A DNA stretch of 64,000 bases from an uncultured SAR86 cluster bacterium (GTDB lineage Bacteria > Pseudomonadota > Gammaproteobacteria > Magnimaribacterales > AG-339-G14): the NCBI GenBank assembly GCA_902524805.1, contig CABZES010000007.1:1-64000 (forward strand), read 5' to 3'. The position numbers were made by a program, and so were the translations under genes. The first letter of the stretch is position 1. Every line of letters starts with the position of its first letter. Below the pieces are notes generated by a model. It ran no database searches. It was not told where the DNA came from and was given only the letters and a program-made list of their open reading frames with translations. This document shows, piece after piece, positions 28,252 to 39,199 of this stretch.

Positions 28252-31026
28252 ATGTCTGTAAAGAAATCTTACTACTTTAGACTTCTATCATATGTTAAAC
28301 CGTATTTAGGTTACTTTTTATTAAGTTTTCTGGGTTTTATTTTTTTTGCTTTATCACAAGTCGCTATTGCTGAATGGTTCAAACAAATTGTTGATTATAT
28401 TTCTTCACCAGATCCATCAAAATCACTCATCTTGCCTTTAGCTTTGGTTGCCCTGGCAGTATTTAGAGGAATCGGATTTTATTTAGGAAATTTTTTTATG
28501 ATGTATGTGTCTTTGAATTTGGTGCACGATTTAAGATCTGACTTATTCCGATCTTTGGTTTCATTGCCTTCCAAATTCTACGATGATAATAATAGAGGAC
28601 ATCTTTTATCAAGAATAACTTTCAACGTTGGTCAAGTAAGAGATTCAGGTACGGAAGCATTAAAAATTTTATTCAGAGAAGGACTTATAGTAGTTGGAAT
28701 TTTAAGCTATCTTTTATATCTCAACTGGAAGCTGTCTTTAGTTTTTCTTTTAACCGCTCCTCTAATAAGCAGTATTATTTTTCTAGCTGCACGTAGGCTA
28801 AAAAGGGTTAGCACTAGACTTCAAGACGCAATGGGAGACATTACTCATGTCAGTTCGGAATCGATAAATGCTAATAAAGAAATAAAGTTATTCAATCAAC
28901 AAGAAGCCGAAAATTTGAGATTTAAAAAAGCCAGTTTGGACAATACTTTGGCATATTTAAAATTTGAATCAACTAACTCTATTGCCTCACCTTTAATCCA
29001 AATAATTCTTGCCCTTGCGTTAGCCCTGATTACCTGGATTGCTTTAGACTCAAACGTATTAGAAGTAATGACAGCTGGAACTTTCATAGCTTTTTTTGGC
29101 GCAGCAGGAATGCTTGCTAAGCCAGTTAGGCAACTCACTCAGGTTAATGCCATGATTCAAAGAGGCGTTGCAGCTTCTGAAACTATTTTTGATCAGCTGG
29201 ATGAGAAGCCTGAAAAAGATAGCGGTAAAGAAGTTTTATCAAAATGTGATGGAAATCTTATGTTTAATAATGTCTCTTTCAGTTATGAAAATTCAAAAGA
29301 AAAAACATTAGACAAGCTGTCATTTGGTATTTCAGCTAATAAAACACTTGCTATTGTAGGTGCTTCTGGCGCCGGAAAGTCTACCATTGTAAATCTTATT
29401 CCTAGATTTTATGAAGTTACCGAAGGTGAGATAACATTAGATGATTATTGTATAAATGACATTAAGCTGTCAAACCTAAGAGAAAACATTTCAGCTGTAG
29501 GACAAACAACTATTTTGTTTGATGATACTGTGTTCAACAATATTAAATACGCAAATCCTGATGCTTCTGATGAAGAAGTATATGAAGCTTCTAAACAAGC
29601 CCATGCCGAAGAATTCATCTCAAAATTGCCAGATGGATACGAAACTCTAGTAGGAAATGATGGAATGCTTTTATCGGGGGGCCAAAGACAGAGAATAGCA
29701 ATTGCACGAGCTTTTTTAAAAAAATGTTCCATCTTGCTTTTAGATGAGGCTACTTCAGCCTTAGATTCAGAATCAGAAAAATTAGTCCAAGAAGCTATAG
29801 AAAAACTAAAGGCAAATAAATCAACAATAGTCATTGCCCATAGGTTGTCAACCGTGGAAAGCGCCGATGCAATAATCGTTCTAAAAAAAGGTAAGATTGT
29901 TGAGCAGGGCAAACATGAAGAGTTGCTTTCCCTAGAGGGAGAATATTACGAATTATATAAAAATCAGTTCTCGGACACAGAATTGAAAAAATCTTCTGAA
30001 AATAAAGTATTTATACCATCCATAAAAATTGAAGAGAAAACACCTCAAGGAATAATTGAAAAAGCTTGGTATCAAAATAAATTATGGATCAAATTTATGC
30101 TACCACTATCTTGGTTGTTTAATATTGCAACTTCAGTTAGGAAAAGGAGGCAAAAAAAAGATGCTTGGAAACCAGATCAAAAAGTTGTCGTCGTCGGTAA
30201 TTTAAGCCTTGGTGGGAATGGAAAAACGCCTTTCGTAATTTGGCTAGCTAATTTTTTAAAAAGTAAAGGACTTAAACCCGGCATTGTTTCAAGAGGATAT
30301 CGAAGCGCTTCTGCTCAATTCCCTTTGGAAATAAACGAAAATACCAGTGTTAGTGCGTCAGGAGATGAACCTAAGCTCATTCATAATCATACTAAATGCC
30401 CAACAGTAATTTCGCCAAACAGAGTAGATGCAGTAAAGTTTCTCCTAAAAAAACACGATTGCGACGTGATTTTAAGCGATGATGGGTTGCAGCATTACAA
30501 ACTTGGTAGAGATATAGAAGTTGCGTTGGTCGATGGTTTTAGAAAATTTGGAAATGGGTTTACTTTTCCTACCGGACCATTGAGAGAGCCTTTGAGCAGA
30601 TTAAAAGATGTAAATTACATAATTAATACCAATAAATTTCGCTCTGATGAGGAGGAGCTTACTAACAAAGATATATTGATGACTTACGAACCAGTCTCTT
30701 GGATAAAACTTAATACTGGCGAAGAGAAAAAAATTGAAGATTGGTCTTTAAGTAAGTTGGTTTACGGCGTTGCAGGAATAGCCAATCCAAACAACTTCTT
30801 CTCTACTTTAAGAAATTTAGGTTTTGAGGTTATTGAAAATTCTTTTCCTGATCATCATACATTCAGCAAAGCAGACTTCATGGGCCTTGAGGATTTACCA
30901 ATTATCATGACTGAGAAAGATGCAATAAAATGCAAAAATTTTGTCGGAAATTTTTGGTATTTAAAAATTGAGGCAAAATTATCTGAAGATTTTGCTGACG
31001 AAATTTACAACAAAATAGTATCTTGA
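28252..31026 (+). CDS. fusion protein: lipid A export ABC transporter MsbA + tetraacyldisaccharide 4'-kinase LpxK
   Basis: Continuous 924-aa ORF. N-terminal: 6 TM and ABC domain (GASGAGKSTIVNLIPRFY, LSGGQRQRIAIARAF). C-terminal from about aa 601: IIEKAWYQNKLWIKFMLPLSWLF...VVVVGNLSLGGNGKTPFVIWLA, SDDGLQHYKLGRDIEVALVDG, FPTGPLREPLSRL typical of LpxK. Confidence 0.9.
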   Translation: MSVKKSYYFRLLSYVKPYLGYFLLSFLGFIFFALSQVAIAEWFKQIVDYISSPDPSKSLILPLALVALAVFRGIGFYLGNFFMMYVSLNLVHDLRSDLFRSLVSLPSKFYDDNNRGHLLSRITFNVGQVRDSGTEALKILFREGLIVVGILSYLLYLNWKLSLVFLLTAPLISSIIFLAARRLKRVSTRLQDAMGDITHVSSESINANKEIKLFNQQEAENLRFKKASLDNTLAYLKFESTNSIASPLIQIILALALALITWIALDSNVLEVMTAGTFIAFFGAAGMLAKPVRQLTQVNAMIQRGVAASETIFDQLDEKPEKDSGKEVLSKCDGNLMFNNVSFSYENSKEKTLDKLSFGISANKTLAIVGASGAGKSTIVNLIPRFYEVTEGEITLDDYCINDIKLSNLRENISAVGQTTILFDDTVFNNIKYANPDASDEEVYEASKQAHAEEFISKLPDGYETLVGNDGMLLSGGQRQRIAIARAFLKKCSILLLDEATSALDSESEKLVQEAIEKLKANKSTIVIAHRLSTVESADAIIVLKKGKIVEQGKHEELLSLEGEYYELYKNQFSDTELKKSSENKVFIPSIKIEEKTPQGIIEKAWYQNKLWIKFMLPLSWLFNIATSVRKRRQKKDAWKPDQKVVVVGNLSLGGNGKTPFVIWLANFLKSKGLKPGIVSRGYRSASAQFPLEINENTSVSASGDEPKLIHNHTKCPTVISPNRVDAVKFLLKKHDCDVILSDDGLQHYKLGRDIEVALVDGFRKFGNGFTFPTGPLREPLSRLKDVNYIINTNKFRSDEEELTNKDILMTYEPVSWIKLNTGEEKKIEDWSLSKLVYGVAGIANPNNFFSTLRNLGFEVIENSFPDHHTFSKADFMGLEDLPIIMTEKDAIKCKNFVGNFWYLKIEAKLSEDFADEIYNKIVS

Positions 31027-31772
31027 AAAAAATAGTAATCATTCCTGCAAGATTAGATTCAGAGCGATTGCCTGAAAAACCCTTAAAAATGATCAATCAA
31101 AAGCCCATGATTGAATGGACTTACCAGGCCGCTTGCAATTCGATTGCCGATGAAGTTTATGTTGCAACTGACTCGCGAAAAATTAATAAAGTAGTTAATG
31201 GTTTTAATGGAAAAGTATTTATGACTTCTTCCTTGCATCAAACTGGAACAGATAGAGTTTTTGAAGTTGCAAGTAACTTGAAATTAAAAGATGAAGATAT
31301 AGTCATTAACGTTCAAGGAGATGAACCTTTTACAGATCCAGAGGATATAAATAATATTTTTAGGTCTTTCTTTAACTCTGAAAAAAATACTGACACTCAA
31401 ATTAAAAATATTTTAGCGCACGAAATGACAACGTTATATTCTGCTCACGAAACCGTATCTCCTAAAAACAACCCAAATCAAGTGAAGATCAAAGTAGACG
31501 AATGCATTTCTTTAGATTTCTCCAGAAAAATAGATGGCGACACATCGGATTGGTTTATTCACTTAGGAATTTACGGGTATAAATATAGCTGCTTGAAAAA
31601 TTTTGTTAACTGGGAGCAATCTAAAAGAGAGCTCGAAAACAAATTAGAACAGTTTCGTGCACTTGATAATGGAGTTTTAATCAAAGCTTTACCATCGAAA
31701 TCCTTATTCCATTTGGGCGTTGATACGCCAAAAGACTTAGAAGAAGCCAATGAAATTGCCAAGAAAATTTAA
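31023..31772 (+). CDS. kdsB: 3-deoxy-manno-octulosonate cytidylyltransferase
   Basis: IIPARLDSERLPEKPL, VNVQGDEPF; located after lpxK as in gammaproteobacteria; TTG start. Confidence 0.93.
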   Translation: MKKIVIIPARLDSERLPEKPLKMINQKPMIEWTYQAACNSIADEVYVATDSRKINKVVNGFNGKVFMTSSLHQTGTDRVFEVASNLKLKDEDIVINVQGDEPFTDPEDINNIFRSFFNSEKNTDTQIKNILAHEMTTLYSAHETVSPKNNPNQVKIKVDECISLDFSRKIDGDTSDWFIHLGIYGYKYSCLKNFVNWEQSKRELENKLEQFRALDNGVLIKALPSKSLFHLGVDTPKDLEEANEIAKKI

Positions 31773-32736
31773 TTCAGATTTTAGTTTATTAGAAAACAAT
31801 TCTTTGAAACTTAATTATTCCAGTGATTTATTTGTATCTTGCAATAATGAGGAGGATCTTTTTTTAATTCATGACTTCCTAAAAAATAACAAACTAAATT
31901 ATTGGATTATTGGTGATGGAACAAACATTATTTTAAAAAATAATTTGAAAGGCCTGGTTATAAAAAACAATCTAAAAGGAATTTCCTTTTACCAAAATTC
32001 AATGACGGCTGGAGCCGGAGAACTTTGGGACGACATAGTGACATCGTCTTTAGACAACAATCTATATGGGCTTGAAAATTTATCTGGCATTCCTGGCTCG
32101 GTTGGCGCTTCACCTATTCAAAATATTGGTGCTTATGGATCTGAAGTATCAGACTTTGTAGAATATGTTGAAACTTTTAATCTTAAAAAAGGGCGCTACG
32201 AAGTCTTTTCGAAATCGGCATGTAAGTTTTCCTATCGAGATAGTATTTTCAAAAAAAAATCTAATCTTCTAGTAACAAAAATCTGTCTTAATCTTAGTGA
32301 AAAATTCAAAGCAAATACTCACTATGAAGCCTTACCTAAAAAAGTCTTTGATGCGAGAGAGCAGAGGAAAAATATTTTAACTATAAGATCTCAAAAATTG
32401 CCAAATCACAAAAAGATTCCCAACGTAGGTAGTTTTTTCAAAAATCCAATTATTTCAGAATCAAAACTAAAAAAACTTATATCGGATTTTCCTGAAATTA
32501 AGTCTTATGGTTTTGATGAAAAAAAATATAAAGTTTCAGCAGCATGGCTTATTGAAAAGTTAGACTTAAAAGGAACAACAAAAGGTGAGTGCGGTATTTC
32601 CAAAGAACATGCTTTGGTTTTCTATAACCTTTCTGATAAATCTGACTCTCTTTTATCCTATGCCAAAGAGGTCAAAAAAAGAATAAAAGAAAATTTTGAT
32701 ATTGCCTTAGAATTTGAACCCAAAATATTTAGTTAA
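31750..32736 (+). CDS. murB: UDP-N-acetylmuramate dehydrogenase
   Basis: IGDGTNIILKN, GLENLSGIPGSVGASPIQNIGAYGSEV, KIPNVGSFFKNP. Confidence 0.93.
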   Translation: MKLPRKFNSDFSLLENNSLKLNYSSDLFVSCNNEEDLFLIHDFLKNNKLNYWIIGDGTNIILKNNLKGLVIKNNLKGISFYQNSMTAGAGELWDDIVTSSLDNNLYGLENLSGIPGSVGASPIQNIGAYGSEVSDFVEYVETFNLKKGRYEVFSKSACKFSYRDSIFKKKSNLLVTKICLNLSEKFKANTHYEALPKKVFDAREQRKNILTIRSQKLPNHKKIPNVGSFFKNPIISESKLKKLISDFPEIKSYGFDEKKYKVSAAWLIEKLDLKGTTKGECGISKEHALVFYNLSDKSDSLLSYAKEVKKRIKENFDIALEFEPKIFS

Positions 32737-32738
32737 CC

Positions 32739-33305
32739 TTGAAAAAAGAAATAAATACTGCAAGTCTCTTAAAAGAAATTCTCCAAGCTCAAAAAACCTC
32801 AGGAGAATTACCTCCCGTGGAAAAATGGAATCCACCTTTATGTGAAAATATTGAAATGCAGATTTCAAAAGACGGTAAGTGGTTTTTTATGAATTCTCCT
32901 ATCGGTCGAGAAAAGATGGTTCGGTTGTTTAGCTCTGTCCTGAGGTTAGATCCAGATGGATTTTACTATCTCGTTACGCCAGTTGAGAAGATAAAAATTA
33001 ATGTGGCCGATAAACCTTTTGTAATAGTTACTTACGACAAAGAAAAAATAGATAATAAGGAAACTTATTTTTTCCAGACCAATGTAGGAGATGTTATTCC
33101 TTTAAATGATTCCCATCCTCTAAGAGTAGAATTTTCTGAAAAAACTAATGAACCATCTCCATATCTATTGGTAAGAAAAAATTTAGAAGGGTTAATTTCA
33201 AGAAATGTCTTTTATCAATTGGTTCAAGAAGCCAATTTAGATGAAAATTCTCAAGAATTATATATTCAGAGTTCTGGTATTTCCTTTTCTTTAGGAAAAA
33301 TTTAA
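32739..33305 (+). CDS. DUF1285-family protein
   Basis: PPVEKWNPPLCENIEMQISKDGKWFFMNSPIGREKMVRLFSSVLRLDPDGFYYLVTPVEKIKI pattern. Confidence 0.8.
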   Translation: MKKEINTASLLKEILQAQKTSGELPPVEKWNPPLCENIEMQISKDGKWFFMNSPIGREKMVRLFSSVLRLDPDGFYYLVTPVEKIKINVADKPFVIVTYDKEKIDNKETYFFQTNVGDVIPLNDSHPLRVEFSEKTNEPSPYLLVRKNLEGLISRNVFYQLVQEANLDENSQELYIQSSGISFSLGKI

Positions 33306-33387
33306 CTCTTTTTACATAAAATCAGGGTATATAGTATAATTAAATCAAATTAGTTAACTTTTTTATAATTCTCAGGGGAGGGAAACC

Positions 33388-35628
33388 ATGAAAAGACTTT
33401 TAATAGCACTATTGTGCTTGTCTGCATTTCCTACATCTTATGTTTTTGCCCAAAGCGCTGATGCTTTGACTGAAGACTTGGTAGTTTTTGCAAGAAAAAG
33501 AGCAGAGTCATCTTTTGATGTGCCTGCGTCAGTTACAGCCCTAGATCGAAATACGCTAGAGCTTTTAAATGTAAACAATTTAGGCGACCTAACAGTAGGC
33601 ATACCCAATGTCTCATTTGATGATATTGGAACTTTTAAAGGAGTGGCCAACTTTCAAATTAGAGGGTTAGGTATAAACGCATCCATACCTTCTATTGACC
33701 CCACGGTCGGTGTTTTTATTGATGGTGTTTATCAAGGTTCAAACCATGGTGTGCTGTTAGATAGTTTTGATATTGAAACAATTCAGGTTCTTAAAGGACC
33801 TCAAGGAACTTTATTTGGAAGAAACGTGACAGCAGGTGCGGTTTTAATAACTACTGGTAGCCCAACTGACGAATTTACTTCCAAAGCTAGAATTGCGATG
33901 GATGGTATTGGTAGTCCCGGTGGAGGATTGAATAAGTATATTCAATACCGTGTTGGCGGACCTATTGCTGATGGCTGGAAAGGTTCTTTTAGTGCGCACT
34001 TAAATAGAGATTCAGGTTGGTTTAAAAATGACTTTACTGATGATGAACATGGCATGAATAACCAAGAGAGCTTTAGAGCAACACTGATTCATGATTATTC
34101 AGATAGAACTACTTTTACTTTTAAAGCAGAAAGTTCTGACATTAAAAGTGATGGTTCGGCAGGACAAAGTCATGCAAATGCCGCAACACAAACATGTTTA
34201 GGTCAGTGTAAAGATAGAAATTCTTTTGCTTTCTCGAATAATGAAACAGGTATTTATGAAGCCGACACTAAATCTACTACTTTTACTGTAAATCATGATT
34301 TAGATAACGGAGCTATTACATATATTTATGGTACAAAATCCATAGATCAAATATCTATGGGTGATATTGATGCTACATCAGCTAAAGTATTTCATGCTCC
34401 AGGATTCTTAGATCACGAACAAGATAGTCATGAACTAAGGTGGACTGGAAATGTTTTAGAGAATGGAACCCTTACGCTTGGATTTTTTGATTACAGCAGC
34501 GAACTCAAATATCACGAAGCAAGAGTTCTTGCCGCTTTATCAGCAAACATGGACGGTGGAGGAGATTACAATGTTGATCAACAAGCAGTTTTTGCATCTC
34601 TGGACTATAACCTAACTGATAATCTAGAAGTTTCAATTGGTGTTAGAGATACTGACGAAGACAAAGAAGCTTCAATAGCTTCATTAAATAAAAACATTAC
34701 TGCGTTTTCTGCTACAGCCGGAGATGACTGGGATTCAGTCTTAATCATGACTAGACCTTGTAATGTTTTAAATGGCGGTTGCACCAGAGACTTCAATGAC
34801 AAGCAGACTTACTCAAATACTTCATCAAAACTTGGTGCGAAGTACACCATTGATTCTGATCGCATGGCTTATATCTCAAGAGCCGTAGGATTTAGATCGG
34901 GTGCTTATAATTTAAGAAATACTAATGCTGATGTTGCAAATTATCCTCCAGGACCAACTTTGGTTGAAGAGGTTACGACTTATGAAGTTGGTTATAAAAT
35001 GAGCTTTGAAGGTGGAAAAGCAACATTTGCTATTTTTGATACTGAAATTGAAGATATTCAAAGAGAGCTTAATGAGGCCGATGCAAACACAGGAGCTGTT
35101 AATCAATATCTTACCAATGTTGGTGATGCAGAAGTTCAAGGTATTGAAATCGATTCAGTTATATCTCTGTCTGATGATTTAGTTTTATCTTTATCTGCTG
35201 GTTATATTGATGCTTCTTATGCGACTGTTACTAAAGATATTAGTGGCGATGGTACTCCTGCAACAGGACCAATAGTAAATGCTACTGATCTTGCTTTAGA
35301 ATTACCCAGAGCAGCACCTTTGACTTGGTCTATTGGATTAAACAGATTTGGTTCTTACGAAGGTTGGACAACTAACTCTAGAATATCCTTAGCTCATAGA
35401 GATAAATCTTTCTATACTGATAACAACAAAGGTTTTATCAACAAACAAAATGTCCTTAATGCTGGTTTAGACTTCACATCTCCTGATGGAAGTATGTCGA
35501 TCGGTATTTACGGAAACAACCTTACTAATGAAGTGAGACATGGTGGTGATACTCAATTGAGTATCGGTTCTTATGCTCCTTTAATGAAAGGTCGTGTAAT
35601 TGGACTTGAAGGTACTTATAACTTCTAA
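33388..35628 (+). CDS. TonB-dependent receptor
   Basis: Signal peptide, plug domain (IQVLKGPQGTLFGRNVTAGAVLITT), C-terminal beta-barrel ending ...GLEGTYNF. Confidence 0.93.
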   Translation: MKRLLIALLCLSAFPTSYVFAQSADALTEDLVVFARKRAESSFDVPASVTALDRNTLELLNVNNLGDLTVGIPNVSFDDIGTFKGVANFQIRGLGINASIPSIDPTVGVFIDGVYQGSNHGVLLDSFDIETIQVLKGPQGTLFGRNVTAGAVLITTGSPTDEFTSKARIAMDGIGSPGGGLNKYIQYRVGGPIADGWKGSFSAHLNRDSGWFKNDFTDDEHGMNNQESFRATLIHDYSDRTTFTFKAESSDIKSDGSAGQSHANAATQTCLGQCKDRNSFAFSNNETGIYEADTKSTTFTVNHDLDNGAITYIYGTKSIDQISMGDIDATSAKVFHAPGFLDHEQDSHELRWTGNVLENGTLTLGFFDYSSELKYHEARVLAALSANMDGGGDYNVDQQAVFASLDYNLTDNLEVSIGVRDTDEDKEASIASLNKNITAFSATAGDDWDSVLIMTRPCNVLNGGCTRDFNDKQTYSNTSSKLGAKYTIDSDRMAYISRAVGFRSGAYNLRNTNADVANYPPGPTLVEEVTTYEVGYKMSFEGGKATFAIFDTEIEDIQRELNEADANTGAVNQYLTNVGDAEVQGIEIDSVISLSDDLVLSLSAGYIDASYATVTKDISGDGTPATGPIVNATDLALELPRAAPLTWSIGLNRFGSYEGWTTNSRISLAHRDKSFYTDNNKGFINKQNVLNAGLDFTSPDGSMSIGIYGNNLTNEVRHGGDTQLSIGSYAPLMKGRVIGLEGTYNF

Positions 35629-35637
35629 TTAAGTCAC

Positions 35638-35670
35638 AAAAAAAAGGCGCCTTAAGGCGCCTTTTTTTTA
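35638..35670. terminator. bidirectional Rho-independent terminator
   Basis: AAAAAAAAGGCGCCTTAAGGCGCCTTTTTTTT between convergent genes. Confidence 0.88.
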
Positions 35671-35674
35671 TTTT

Positions 35675-37339
35675 TTACATATTTGGATAATTAGGACCAC
35701 CCATACCTTCAGGGGTAACCCAAACTATATTTTGACTTGGATCTTTAATATCGCAAGTTTTACAATGCACACAATTTTGGGCATTAATTTGAAACTTCTT
35801 TTCACCTTCTTTTTCGACCACTTCGTAAACTCCAGCAGGACAGTATCTTTGCGCGGGTTCATCATATTCTGGCAAATTAACTGCAATCGGAATAGATGCA
35901 TCTTTGAGCGTTAAGTGGCAAGGTTGATCTTCTTCATGATTTGTATTTGATAAAAATACCGAGGAAAGTTTATCGAAACTAACAACTCCATCCGGTTTGG
36001 GATAATTTATTTTCTCAACTTCCGAAGCTTTTTTCATGCAGGCATAATCTGGAGTTTTATGTCTCCAGGTGAAAGGCATTTTTCCTCTAAAAAGGAATTG
36101 TTCAATACCTAAAATCAATCCCCCTAGAGCAATTCCGTACTTGTGGATGAGAGCTCCCATGTTTCGTGATTTATATAAATCATTTTGAATCCATGATGCT
36201 TGAAATTTTTCTTCGAAATCCAGTAAATCTTCACCGATCTTATTGGCAGAAATTGCTTCGAATGTCGACTCTGCCGCAAGCATTCCCGATTTCATAGCAG
36301 TATGAGAACCTTTGATCTTTGTAAAAACCATCAGGCCAGCGTCACAACCTACTAAAAGTCCACCCGGGAAAGTCATTTTAGGTCTAGAACTGTATCCGCC
36401 TTTAGTAAGAGCTCTGGCCCCGTAAGCAACTCTGGTGCCTTTTTCTAATATTTTCTTGATGTCTTTATGTTGTTTCCATTGTTGGAACTCATCAAAGGGA
36501 CTCAAATGAGGATTTGAATAGTCCAACGGAACAACAATGCCTAAATAAACTTGATTATTTTCACCATGGTAGAAATAAGAACCAGCTCCGGATTCCATAC
36601 TAGGCCATCCTAGAGTGTGCATGACCGTACCTTCCGAATGAAATTCCTCGGGCACATCCCAAACCTCTTTGAAACCGATACCATAATGTTGAGGATCGCT
36701 TTCTGCATCTAAACCATATTTTGAAATGAGTTGCTTGCCTAGATGACCACGACAGCCTTCAGCAAAAATTGTGTATTTTCCTCTTAATTCCATTGATGGT
36801 TGATAAGAGGCTTTTTTCTCACCTTCTTTAGAAATACCCATTTCTCCAGTAAGTATTCCTTTGACAACATCATCTTCAAAAATTACTTCAGAAGCGGTAA
36901 ATCCTGGAAATATTTCAACGCCTAGACTTTCGGCTTGTGTGGCAAGCCATCGGCAAAGATTAGCAAGGCTCATCACGTAGTTTCCGTGATTATTAAAATT
37001 TGGTAATAAAAAGGAAGGGAATGGAACATTGAATGATAGTTTTTCATTTAAGAGGACTTTGATTACATCTTTTTTGGCAGGGCTATTAAGAGGTGCGCCT
37101 TTTTCTTTCCAGTCGGGAATTAACTCGTTTAAAGCTCTTGGTTCGAAACAATTGCCAGATAAAATATGAGCGCCAACCTCAGACCCTTTTTCGATAACAC
37201 AGACGCTCAAATCAGAATCATTTTCTGCAGCCAACTGTTTCAGCTTTATGGCCGAGGAAAGACCAGATGGTCCTGCACCAACAATGACAACGTCATATTC
37301 CATAACGTCTCTAGACACTTCTTCTGTAGTAACTTCCAT
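35675..37339 (-). CDS. electron transfer flavoprotein-ubiquinone oxidoreductase
   Basis: VVIVGAGPSGLSSAIKLKQ, GAHILSGNCFEPRAL, C-terminal 4Fe-4S CPAGVYE...NCVHCKTCDIKDPSQNI. Confidence 0.95.
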   Translation of the reverse strand: MEVTTEEVSRDVMEYDVVIVGAGPSGLSSAIKLKQLAAENDSDLSVCVIEKGSEVGAHILSGNCFEPRALNELIPDWKEKGAPLNSPAKKDVIKVLLNEKLSFNVPFPSFLLPNFNNHGNYVMSLANLCRWLATQAESLGVEIFPGFTASEVIFEDDVVKGILTGEMGISKEGEKKASYQPSMELRGKYTIFAEGCRGHLGKQLISKYGLDAESDPQHYGIGFKEVWDVPEEFHSEGTVMHTLGWPSMESGAGSYFYHGENNQVYLGIVVPLDYSNPHLSPFDEFQQWKQHKDIKKILEKGTRVAYGARALTKGGYSSRPKMTFPGGLLVGCDAGLMVFTKIKGSHTAMKSGMLAAESTFEAISANKIGEDLLDFEEKFQASWIQNDLYKSRNMGALIHKYGIALGGLILGIEQFLFRGKMPFTWRHKTPDYACMKKASEVEKINYPKPDGVVSFDKLSSVFLSNTNHEEDQPCHLTLKDASIPIAVNLPEYDEPAQRYCPAGVYEVVEKEGEKKFQINAQNCVHCKTCDIKDPSQNIVWVTPEGMGGPNYPNM

Positions 37340-37520
37340 TTACTTATATTGTAGTTTAAAAATCGATAATCAAGTTGTTTTATAGCAAATATGCATAAAA
37401 AAATGCTTTTTTTAATCCCTTTTTATTAATATTTATATAAACTTATGCCATCAAGACTTTGCTTGAAGAACTGATATCAATTAAAATATCATCGTTCAGA
37501 ATCAATAAGTCATTTACTTT

Positions 37521-38273
37521 ATGAAAATTTTAGTACCAATTAAAAGAGTTGTAGATTACAACGTAAAAGTTAGACCTAAATCAGACGAAAGTGGCGTAGA
37601 TCTAAATAACGTAAAAATGGCAATGAATCCATTTTGCGAAATTGCTGTTGAAGAGGCAGTAAGACTAAAAGAAGCTGGAAAAGCTGAAGAAATTATTGCT
37701 GTTACCATTGGAGCTAGCTCGTCTCAAGAACAACTTAGAACGGCTCTTGCTCTTGGAGCTGATAGAGCTATCTTGGTTGAAACCGAAGTTGAAGCTGAAC
37801 CGCTAGGTATTTCAAAATTATTAAAATCTATTGTTGATAAAGAATCTCCAGACCTTATAATTTTAGGAAAACAAGCAATAGATGGCGACAATAACCAAAC
37901 CGGTCAGATGCTTGGCGCCTTGACTGGTTTTTCCCAAGCAACATTCGCCTCAGAAGTTAATTTAGAAGGTGAAAGCCTATCTGTAACTAGAGAAATTGAC
38001 GGTGGTCTTCAAACTTTAGATATAAATTTGCCTGCAATTGTGACAACAGACTTAAGATTAAATGAGCCAAGGTATGCTTCTCTTCCGAATATTATGAAAG
38101 CTAAATCCAAGCCATTAGATATTATTCCTGCAGCAGACCTTGGAGTGGACATTTCCCCAAGGCTTGAAATAATCAAAGTAACTTTACCGGCCGAAAGAGA
38201 AGCAGGAGTTATTGTTGAAACGGTCGATGAATTGATAGATAAACTTAAAAACGAAGCAAAGGTGATTTCATGA
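37521..38273 (+). CDS. etfB: electron transfer flavoprotein beta subunit
   Basis: [54 protein letters not shown]. Confidence 0.95.
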   Translation: MKILVPIKRVVDYNVKVRPKSDESGVDLNNVKMAMNPFCEIAVEEAVRLKEAGKAEEIIAVTIGASSSQEQLRTALALGADRAILVETEVEAEPLGISKLLKSIVDKESPDLIILGKQAIDGDNNQTGQMLGALTGFSQATFASEVNLEGESLSVTREIDGGLQTLDINLPAIVTTDLRLNEPRYASLPNIMKAKSKPLDIIPAADLGVDISPRLEIIKVTLPAEREAGVIVETVDELIDKLKNEAKVIS

Positions 38274-39199
38274 CAGCATTAGTATTAGCAGAACATAACA
38301 ACCAAGAACTTAAACCTGTAACTTTAAACACAGTTACGGCGGCCCTTGAACTTGATCAAGATGTCCATATTCTAGTTGCTGGAAATGCTTGTTCAGCTGT
38401 AGCTGAGGAAGCCGCTAAGGTTGCTGGAATAGCTAAAGTACTTCTCGTTGAATCCGACGCTTATGAAAACTTTCTAGCTGAAAATATAGCTACACTGGTT
38501 TCTAACATCTCAGGCGATTACGACTTTATTCTTGCACCGACTAGCACTAATGGTAAAAATGTAATGCCAAGAGTTGCTGCTCTGCAAGACGTTAGTCAAA
38601 TATCAGATATTTCGGCGATAGAAAGTTCCGATACTTTTCAAAGACCTATTTATGCCGGAAATTGTATTGCTACTGTTAAAAGCAATGATTCTAAAAAGAT
38701 CATTACCGTCAGAAATACTGCTTTTGATGCTGCAGATGCAGCTAGCGGGTCAGCAGAGATAATTACTCTAGAAGAGATAAATGATGCAGGTATTTCAAAA
38801 TTTGTAAAAGAAGAAATCGCTGAATCTGATAGGCCTGAATTAACGGCAGCGGATGTCATAATCTCTGGAGGACGTGGAATGCAAAATGGAGATAATTTCT
38901 CAATTTTGGAAGGTATTGCAGATAAATTAGGCGCAGCAATAGGTGCTTCAAGAGCAGCTGTTGACTCAGGGTTCGTGCCAAATGATTATCAAGTAGGTCA
39001 AACCGGAAAGATTGTTGCACCAGATTTATATATAGCTGTGGGAATTTCAGGAGCTATTCAGCATCTTGCTGGTATGAAGGACAGTAAAGTTATCGTTGCA
39101 ATCAACAAAGATGAAGACGCGCCTATCTTCCAGGTTGCTGACTATGGATTGGTTGCTGATTTATTTGAAGCAATGCCGGAGTTAGAATCAAAAATATAA
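38270..39199 (+). CDS. etfA: electron transfer flavoprotein alpha subunit
   Basis: [51 protein letters not shown]. Confidence 0.95.
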   Translation: MTALVLAEHNNQELKPVTLNTVTAALELDQDVHILVAGNACSAVAEEAAKVAGIAKVLLVESDAYENFLAENIATLVSNISGDYDFILAPTSTNGKNVMPRVAALQDVSQISDISAIESSDTFQRPIYAGNCIATVKSNDSKKIITVRNTAFDAADAASGSAEIITLEEINDAGISKFVKEEIAESDRPELTAADVIISGGRGMQNGDNFSILEGIADKLGAAIGASRAAVDSGFVPNDYQVGQTGKIVAPDLYIAVGISGAIQHLAGMKDSKVIVAINKDEDAPIFQVADYGLVADLFEAMPELESKI

